The notes under the pieces were generated by a model. The model did not search any database. It was not told the origin of the DNA and worked only from the letters and a program-made list of their open reading frames with translations. This document shows positions 57,825 to 64,000 of a stretch of 64,000 bases of DNA, one piece after another. The DNA comes from Symsagittifera roscoffensis. Its lineage: Eukaryota > Xenacoelomorpha > Acoela > Convolutidae. Position 1 is the stretch's first letter. Every line of letters begins with the position of its first letter. The stretch spans positions 9,179,116 through 9,243,115 of the forward strand of contig NC_087066.1 of the NCBI RefSeq assembly GCF_963678635.1. Reading direction: 5' to 3'. Made by a program: the position numbers and the translations under genes.

Positions 57825-58718
57825 ATGAATAAAATAATATCTACCAAAGAACGAATTTTTATTTCCCTAGTTGGACCAAGTGGATCTGGAAAATCGCATC
57901 TTATTTTTAATTGGTTGAAAATTGGTACTTTTCAACCAGCGTTCGACAAAATTTTTTATTTTTATCAACATTATCAACCTCTTTATAGTCAAATGCAAAG
58001 AAAAAACCTTAAATTTATCCAAGGAGTAGATTTTGACTTGATTGAAAATCTCCCCAATAATGGAACTAAGTATTTGCTTATATTTGATGATTCTTGTGAA
58101 GAAATTTCAAACTCCAAACAATTTGTAAAAATTGCTACTGCGGGGAGACACAGGGGTCTGAATACAATATACATCAAACACAATTTATTTCATCAAAGCA
58201 AATCAGGACGAGATGTAGAGTTACAAAATACACACATAGTCTTGTTCAAGTCGCCGAGGGATGTTTTACAAATCAATACATTGAGTCAACAACTAGGCCT
58301 AGGATCTCAATTGAAAGAGTGGTATCAAGATGCAACATCCGTTCCTTATGGTCATTTACTTATTGATTTAACCCCAAAAACAGTTGATTCACTTAGATAT
58401 TGCACTAATAGTGGCTCAGTTCCAACTAAATTTTACTTACCAGCTGGAGTAGAGACAAAATTTTTGGACGATGAGTACACAATACGTCTCTATTCTCCCA
58501 ATATTTCAAAAATTTTCCCTAAGGCTTCGAAAACAATTCATTCTCAATTTCCCAAAAGATTTCATTCAGTTTCTGAGCGAGTGTTTAGTAAACCTATTAA
58601 GAGGAGAGCTTCGAAATCTTCGGAAAGAAGACGTAGTAAAATATCGAAAAGAAATTTCAGAACTAACACAAAAAAGAACTCCTCTACACAAAAGAAGAAT
58701 TATTTTAAGTTCAACTAA
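57825..58718 (+). CDS. A32/FtsK-type genome-packaging ATPase
   Basis: ATG at 57825 was chosen because it is the first ATG, 13 codons before the conserved FISLVGPSGSGKS. Walker A is GPSGSGKS, Walker B is YLLIFDD, followed by ATAGRHRGLNTIYIKHN and LFKSPRDV. The roughly 100-residue C-terminal tail is very basic (KRRASKSSERRRSKISKRN). It would pump element DNA into capsids. The 297-aa frame is intact, which is notable next to its broken neighbours. Confidence 0.93.
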   Translation: MNKIISTKERIFISLVGPSGSGKSHLIFNWLKIGTFQPAFDKIFYFYQHYQPLYSQMQRKNLKFIQGVDFDLIENLPNNGTKYLLIFDDSCEEISNSKQFVKIATAGRHRGLNTIYIKHNLFHQSKSGRDVELQNTHIVLFKSPRDVLQINTLSQQLGLGSQLKEWYQDATSVPYGHLLIDLTPKTVDSLRYCTNSGSVPTKFYLPAGVETKFLDDEYTIRLYSPNISKIFPKASKTIHSQFPKRFHSVSERVFSKPIKRRASKSSERRRSKISKRNFRTNTKKNSSTQKKNYFKFN

Positions 58719-58774
58719 AGGGTTACAATTGATATCTATCATCACACCTTTTGTCATTAAACGATTGACATAGT

Positions 58775-59182
58775 ATGGAACAGTTTGTTTTAATTCCGTA
58801 CTCAGTTTATCAATCACAAAGTACACTTCCAAGAAAAAAAATTGGAACAAAAGCAAGAAAAAGAGGAGATTGTACCAAAAAATTTTGATTCTATTTACAG
58901 AGCTGTAAATGCGAGGTTGAAAACGAGCAACAATAAGCATATCATTGATTTAATTTTGAATTCTCCTAGAATTAAAATCAGCCAGTCAGACAATATTATA
59001 TTGGATAATCGAGATACAAAAGAATCTATTGTAGACTTTGTGTGTGCACTAAAGCGAAAAATACCGATTTTCCAGATATTTACTTTACAATTTTGGAAGC
59101 AACACATATTCCTCCTAAACTTGTTATTAACAAGAATGCCAAAGCAAAAGATAAAGGAACTTGGATCCCTTTCAAAATCTGA
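58775..59182 (+). pseudogene. Polinton accessory ORF upstream of integrase, frameshifted
   Basis: ATG at 58775 (MEQFVLIPYSVYQSQSTL). It moves frame at an A8 run near 58835 and again near 59060, then ends with YFTILEATHIPPKLVINKNA and GTWIPFKI before TGA at 59180-59182. The middle (RAVNARLKT, LILNSPRIK, DNIILDNRDT) is open. The gene overlaps the integrase start (59136) by 47 bases in another frame. Function unknown. Confidence 0.6.
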
Positions 59183-60082
59183 AAAGGTAAGGCTAAACAG
59201 ATTGTATTCTAGGGGCAGAGCTGCGTACGGTTCTATTCAAAACTTGAGTAAAGCGAGTGGTTTATCAAAAAAGAAAGTAGAAAAGTTTTTACAAACCAAG
59301 ACATCGTATACAAAATTTGGTCCACCAATCAGGTCTTTCCGAAAACTTCAAGCGTTTTCTAAATATATCAATGAAATCTGGTGTATGGACTTGGCTTTTG
59401 TAGACAAATTAGCTAGTCAAAACAATGGAGTCAAGTATTTATTAGTTGCTGTAGATATTTTTTCGAGATTTGTCAGAGTTCAAACAATGAAAACAAAGTA
59501 TGCCAAAGACACTTTACAAGCTTTTAGAAGAATGATTTCTCGAAAAAACACTCCTGAAAAACTTTGGGTTGATAAAGGAACAGAATATGGGGGAATTTTA
59601 AAAAGTTTTGCAAGGAGAAAGACATTGAAGTTTACTCAACAATGAGTGAAACCAAAGCTGCATTTGCAGAGAGAGCAATTCAATCTTTAAAACATATAAT
59701 TTATCGTTACATTGAAGATCATGGCGAAAAACTTATCCCCAAATTGCAGCAATTTGTTTCTACATTGAACTGCCGCAAAAATCGATCAATTGGAAAACCT
59801 CCCAGAGATGTGAAAAACAGTGATTTTTTATCAATATTGTATAACAAATCATTCAAGAAATATACTAAACCAAAATTCAAACTTGGTGATAGAGTTAGAA
59901 TTTCGAAAAATGATATTCCGTTCCGAAAAGGATACAAGTCACAATTTACAGATGAAATTTTTAAAATTTCGGCAATATCTACAAAAAAACCTCCAACATA
60001 CATCATCAAAGATCTCGAAAAAGAAGAAATTCTGGGAAAATTTTATGAAAAAGAGCTGAGAAAATGTTCAGATAAGTGGTAA
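59136..60082 (+). pseudogene. Retroviral-type (rve) Polinton integrase, one frameshift
   Basis: ATG at 59136. The N-terminal helical/zinc-like region is followed by the core: D in IWCMDLAFVDK, D in LWVDKGTEYGG, E in AAFAERAIQSLK. The C-terminal SH3-like part starts KFKLGDRVRI. A single one-base shift near 59610 separates the second Asp from the Glu; the second half is open from 59642 to 60082. It would insert the element and make 6-bp target duplications in a live relative. Confidence 0.93.
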
Positions 60083-60119
60083 GTCATTTTTTAAATTGAG
60101 TTTCTATCGATCAGTTGTC

Positions 60120-60947
60120 ATGGATTCTTTTACTATTGAGCTAGTTTCTAATGCTTCTTTTAATTGTTATCCGAATAACAGTCTTAGTTCCTTTACAAAT
60201 TTTCTACCGGAACAAATACAACTAAAAGGAGAATGGGAGGTTGCTATTTCAGAAATATCGTACCCTTCTTTGTACCAAAACGTTACAGAGGGAAAGTTTA
60301 CTTTCGTAGATGGACGAGAAAGTCCTGAGGAAAAAAGAAAAATTCAACCGATGCATGTTGAACCTGGATTGTATCCAAGTTTTGTTGATATAGTTGTAGC
60401 CATGAATGACAAAGTTCGAAAACGTATAGGAGCACAAAAATATGAATATAACGGAATTTATGTATCAGTAGATAAGATTACACAAAAAATGGCCATTCAT
60501 TTACCTGAGGATCAATCAGTGTTTATAATTCAAAGTGCTGATTTGAGTCACATTTTTGGTTGTGATTTAGAACAAAATCAGACAGGTGTTATAATGAAAA
60601 GAAAAGGACCACATTATCCTCAGTATTCTTACGACATTATAAGAATACATTCCCTAATGATTTATAGTGTTATTATAGAATATATTATAGTAGGCGATAC
60701 AAAAACTCCATTACTGCGTTGTATTCCTTTCATTTCCAAAGTAAAAAATGGAGACATAATATCTACAGGACAGTACATGAACTATCAATCCTTCAAAAAT
60801 CTACAATTTTAAAAATTATTAAAAAACTTTTTCCACAGCATAAAAATAGAACTAAGGGATACTACAGGTGAAAAAATTCCTTTTGTGTCCGTAGGAATTA
60901 CACGAGTTGTCCTCTTGTTTCGCAAGATTTCGGATAATCATTTTTGA
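60120..60947 (+). pseudogene. Minor capsid (penton-like) protein, premature stop
   Basis: ATG at 60120. The N-terminal part reads SNASFNCYPNNSLSSFTNFL and GEWEVAISEISYP, which I recognise as the Polinton penton-like protein (single jelly-roll). The frame stops at TAA 60810-60812 but continues in the same frame for 44 codons to TGA 60945, with IKIELRDTTGEKIPF, the usual C-terminal strand. A single nonsense change thus removes the end. Upstream frame from TTG 60096 is ignored. Confidence 0.8.
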
Positions 60948-60964
60948 TTTATACTTCATACGAA

Positions 60965-61333
60965 ATGGTTGCTCAAAGTTCAGCTAATTTTCCTATTTTT
61001 TGTGGACATGCAAGGCAGCGTGGAAGAGGTTTTGGTGCTCTTGCACAAACTCTTGGGAGAACTGCAATTCCCTTCATTAAAAAATATATAGTCCCAGTTG
61101 CAAAAAGAATCGAAGCAGATTTATTTGAAATTACCGCTCCAGAGATTGGAGAAGTTGTCAGTGGACGAAAAAAACTCAAAACGTTTGCAAAAGATGTTGG
61201 AACAAAAACAGTTTGAAAACAGCTGGGAGGTGGAAAAAAGAAATCCAAGCGCAGAACAAGAAGAACCATTTCTCGAAAGAGTAGTTCAAAAATCAGTCGC
61301 TCTCGCAAAGACATTTTTGACAAGATAAAATGA
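60965..61333 (+). pseudogene. Small basic core-like protein, premature stop
   Basis: ATG at 60965. GRGFGALAQTLGRTAIPFIK is an amphipathic/hydrophobic segment, then GRKKLKTFAKDVG. TGA at 61214-61216 interrupts, and the same frame goes on with a Lys/Arg/Ser-rich tail ending DIFDKIK and TGA at 61331. The final TGA overlaps the capsid ATG as ATGA. It resembles adenovirus-type core or membrane-lytic small capsid proteins in composition; the exact role is unknown. Confidence 0.65.
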
Positions 61334-62639
61334 GTGTAAATCAAAGTAGTCAGTTTCGGTATGGAGCGTTTACAAATTCTTCTTTGGAGATTTTTGATAA
61401 AGTCTCAATTATGTCATCTTACACACAAGAAGTATTCCCAGTACTTCTCTGGATGAAAGCAGTATTGAGTTTGAATTTGAAACGGGTCGTAATCTCTACT
61501 TGGATATGCGTGATACCCATCTTAGCTTAAAGCTTCAACTGTTCAAAGGAAGATTGTTTGATGCTTTCAAAAAAGAAAAAGCAGAACATAAAACAAAATC
61601 GGAGGAAGATTCAGATGAGGAACCACAAACTTACTTAACTTATGCAAACAATCTACTACATTCTCTATTCTCCAACTGTGAAGTTTATTTTAACAATACA
61701 ATGGTTTACAATGCCAATGAATTATATCCTCATAAGGCACAGATATCGAACGAATTCAACTCGTCAGCAGTGAGTAATAAAGGAATTCTTGCTTGCCATG
61801 GATACAGTTTTGAAGAAAATCCTGATGCATTTGATATGTATCCATTCACTGATAGAGCAAATTCCTTGGGAACAGGGATAACTTTTTCACTCTATGGGAG
61901 GCTCGCCATTGATTTGTTTACTTGCGAAAAACTGTTGCTACCAAATACCAAAGTTCGTTTTAAACTTATTCGAGCTAGACCTAATTTTTACATGTTATCT
62001 GATAATCCAAATGTCAGTCTGAAAATAGTTGATTGTTCACTGTTTACAAGAAGAATTTTAGTTGCTGAACCTAATCATCAATATTTGCAATGGAATCTGG
62101 AAAGGGAACCTGCTCATTACAATTACATGGAAACTATAGCAAGAACCTTTATCATTCCCTCTCGTCAAAACCAGTTTATTCAGGAAAATGTTTTCAATAA
62201 TGCCCCAATCAGAAAGATAGCTGTTGCAATGAATACAAATTCGGCTGTTGCGGGATCTTTTTATGAAATTCCTTTCAATTATCAACAATTTCATTTGAGA
62301 GAGCTTAGAATTATTCGGGGTGGAAGAGCAATTATTTCATTAGATACAACTTCTCCTTGTCGACCCTATGTAACAACAATGAAAGCAATGCAGTTTAACG
62401 AAGATTTTCCAGCTCTTCCTATGGAAGATTTTCAAAATCACTATATTCTAGTTTTCGACTTGACTTCACTACAGGATGCCGCTGAACACTTGCATTATCC
62501 AGAACTTATTGGAGAAAGCTTGAGATTAGAAATGTTTTTCCAATTTCCCTTGGAGCAAGTAACGGAAGTGATAGTCTTGAGAGAAAGACTATCAAATATT
62601 CAAATTGACAAATTCGGAACAGTCGCTAAAAATGTTTAA
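61330..62639 (+). pseudogene. Major capsid protein (double jelly-roll), one frameshift
   Basis: ATG at 61330 (SSLEIFDKVSIMSSYTQE). Near 61425 the frame moves by one and resumes at SLDESSIEFEFETGRNLYLD, then the long open part: NLLHSLFSNCEVYFNN, LYPHKAQISNEFNSS, TFSLYGRLAIDLF and PFNYQQFHLRELRI. These are hallmarks of the Polinton major capsid protein, about 430 aa, which forms hexon-like trimers. Only the N-terminal shift is seen. Confidence 0.9.
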
Positions 62640-62969
62640 GTGTTTTGAGTTTTCAGGTTCCTATAAAAATATTGTAACTTTTTTGGGACTTTTCTTTATT
62701 ATTATCTCTGTACTATCTATATTGTCTTTCTTCAGACCTAAAGCTCCAGAAAAAATAGAGAAGGGATGCTGTTTAATTGAAAACCCGAGACACTTCTTCA
62801 ACCTAGACTGTAAAACAGTATTCAATAAACTTTGCCCACTATATAAGGCTTGTGTATGGGACTTTGTTGATTCAATTCCTAAATGTGTGTAAGTCATTAT
62901 TCTTCCTTTTTTTAACCTAAAGTACACTATCAAACTATCAATTTCTTTTTTAGCTGTAAATCAGCCTAA
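62632..62969 (+). CDS. Cys-rich single-pass membrane protein, with 65-nt intron
   Basis: ATG at 62632 overlaps the capsid stop. One strong membrane segment (TFLGLFFIIISVLSILSFF) is followed by a Cys-rich domain with Cys in GCCLIENP, NLDCKTV, KLCPLYKACVWD and PKCV. A near-perfect intron (62889-62953, GTAAGT to TTTCTTTTTTAG) joins to CVCKSA and a stop at 62967, adding one more Cys. Unspliced it ends at 62892. It could be a virion membrane or envelope-associated protein; no family recognised. Confidence 0.6.
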
Positions 62970-62979
62970 AATTGCAAAG

Positions 62980-63378
62980 ATGGATAATTTTTCTCTTTTG
63001 CAAATTTTTGAAAGAAATCCAGAGCTCAGGTTCAAGTACATGGGATCATTCCCTTCTGACACAGTACCTCAACTAACAAAATACTCTTTTGCAATTATTA
63101 ACTCAGCCCCAAGCAATGATAGAGGAGAACACTGGATTATGATTGCTCGACTGGATAAAAGCTACTACTTTGCTGATTCTTTGGGAAGAAAGAGATCAAC
63201 TTACCCTTTTTTGACAAAAAAGTTTCGACGAATGGTTCCTCGAAAGCTAAAAAAAACTGATAATTTGTGTGGTTTTTACGCAATTTATTCAGCATTTCTC
63301 CTTTTTAAATTCTTCCAGAAGAACTTGAATAATGTTCATGATGTGTATGTTTTGAATTTTATCAGTAATTTTATGTAA
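62980..63378 (+). CDS. Adenain/Ulp1-type cysteine protease
   Basis: ATG at 62980. 132 aa with His in GEHWIMIA, Asp in YFADSLG and Cys in TDNLCGFYAIYS, the triad of adenovirus-type maturation proteases. It would cut capsid precursors. The frame is intact and close to the usual short Polinton length. It is the last gene, about 11 bases after the stop of the spliced upstream gene. Confidence 0.9.
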   Translation: MDNFSLLQIFERNPELRFKYMGSFPSDTVPQLTKYSFAIINSAPSNDRGEHWIMIARLDKSYYFADSLGRKRSTYPFLTKKFRRMVPRKLKKTDNLCGFYAIYSAFLLFKFFQKNLNNVHDVYVLNFISNFM

Positions 63379-64000
63379 AAGTGAATTTTTTTTGTAAGTG
63401 TAAATTTTTGCAGTAATTTTACTATACGATGTAGTGAATTTTTTGATTATTTATGTAATTTAACTTTTTAAATTCTTTAAATTTTTTTACAAAAAGCATC
63501 TTAGCAACTAGCCCTTTGATGAAATACGGAGAATGATGATGAAATATGGATAGTAAATTGTATAATTTTCTTAAAAGTTTACTCTGAGAAAGATGGAAAA
63601 ATTATTACACAAAAATATCAGAACCAAAAAAAATATGATACTATGTTTTTCTCAGTGTAAACTTTTACCGTGGCAGAGCAATTGATAAATTTGGATGATA
63701 ATTTATTGGAAAATTTGGAATTTTTTAAAGATTAAAGACAAAGTGATAAAAGAGAACTGAAATGAATTGTAGCAAGAAATATGACAGAATAAATAAACCA
63801 GTTGAGGTAAAAATAAGTGAGATAATTATGTGAAAACAGATAAAAAAAATCATAAAAATAACAAGTGTAATGAACCTGTCATCCGTTCTCCTGATAACCT
63901 GCGGAAAAAAGATTTAGTGGGATATAAAAGTAATCAACCGTGAGGAGCTGTCAAGATTCCCCTGATATGCTGTGGAGCGGAATAACTAACCTGTCAAAGA
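63379..64000. other. Right flank of the Polinton
   Basis: No gene. An imperfect inverted repeat TAAAAGTTTACTCTGAGA (about 63572) and TCTCAGTGTAAACTTTTA (about 63651) can form a hairpin. No match to the left flank (43600-44060) was found, so a terminal inverted repeat cannot be defined here. Confidence 0.45.

Larger units (their letters stand above)
44060..63400. mobile_element. Polinton/Maverick virus-like DNA transposon, degraded
   Basis: polB on the minus strand, and accessory genes, packaging ATPase, integrase, minor capsid, basic protein, major capsid, membrane protein and Ulp1-like protease on the plus strand make the classical Polinton set. I could not match the sequence left of polB (43600-44060) with an inverted copy to the right of the protease (63400-64000), so no terminal repeats are called. 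The central 3.6 kb is tandemly duplicated. Several genes carry single stops or frameshifts. Confidence 0.93.

Noticed and set aside
60800-60840. Intron at the minor-capsid stop (TTTTTCCACAG looks like an acceptor)
   Set aside because: The frame after the TAA continues in the same phase from the stop itself, so one nonsense change explains it; no good donor lies just upstream.
63380-64000. Terminal inverted repeat of the Polinton
   Set aside because: I compared the right flank with the reverse complement of 43600-44060 by eye and found no alignable stretch.

Overview
The window is AT-rich animal DNA from an invertebrate that I cannot assign to a phylum. The evidence is short spliceosomal introns (65 to 75 nt, plus one of 348 nt), a seven-transmembrane receptor gene, secreted-protein exons, and a heavy load of mobile DNA that is mostly decayed. 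Almost nothing past 11.7 kb looks like a single-copy host gene.

Layout. (1) 1-11.7 kb is host intergenic DNA with small genes and non-autonomous repeats: a truncated receptor gene (3.2-4.4 kb, minus), a one-exon secretory ORF (5.0-5.3 kb, minus), a two-exon secreted glycoprotein (9.26-9.76 kb, minus), blocks built on the palindromic word ATCGATTTAAATCGAT, long G/C homopolymer tracts, and a 0.9 kb fold-back element with a tRNA-Arg(TCT)-like sequence inside. (2) 11.75-39.8 kb holds two direct, nearly identical copies (about 13.5 kb each) of a composite. Each copy is a plus-strand Ty3/gypsy retrotransposon fragment (RT to env) joined to a minus-strand fragment of the same family (gag to RT). Both copies share most stop codons, so the elements were dead before the composite was duplicated. 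(3) 39.8-43.6 kb is an LTR-rich graveyard with two diverged LTR/leader-like repeats and an integrase fragment. (4) 44.1-63.4 kb is one Polinton/Maverick, a virus-like DNA transposon. It has a minus-strand protein-primed-type DNA polymerase B, then plus-strand accessory genes, packaging ATPase, retroviral-type integrase, penton-like minor capsid protein, a small basic core-like protein, double-jelly-roll major capsid protein, a Cys-rich membrane protein and an adenain-like protease.

The Polinton carries single premature stops (TAG in polB, TAA in the minor capsid gene, TGA in the basic protein gene) and several one-base frameshifts, while the ATPase, the protease and a few accessory ORFs are open. 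Its centre, the divergent promoter region between polB and the rightward genes, is tandemly duplicated (3.59 kb unit). That unit holds an unrecognised 164-aa protein with an acidic, Pro-rich tail behind an array of ATTGG boxes at about 40 bp spacing, a 31-bp minisatellite, and a small basic protein ORF. To the right, two adjacent genes each appear to carry a PC4-like single-stranded-DNA-binding domain, followed by an ORF with exonuclease-like motifs. In a working element, polymerase, integrase and the ssDNA-binding proteins would copy and insert the DNA, and capsid, protease and ATPase would package it. No terminal inverted repeats were found, so the right end probably lies outside the window or is lost.
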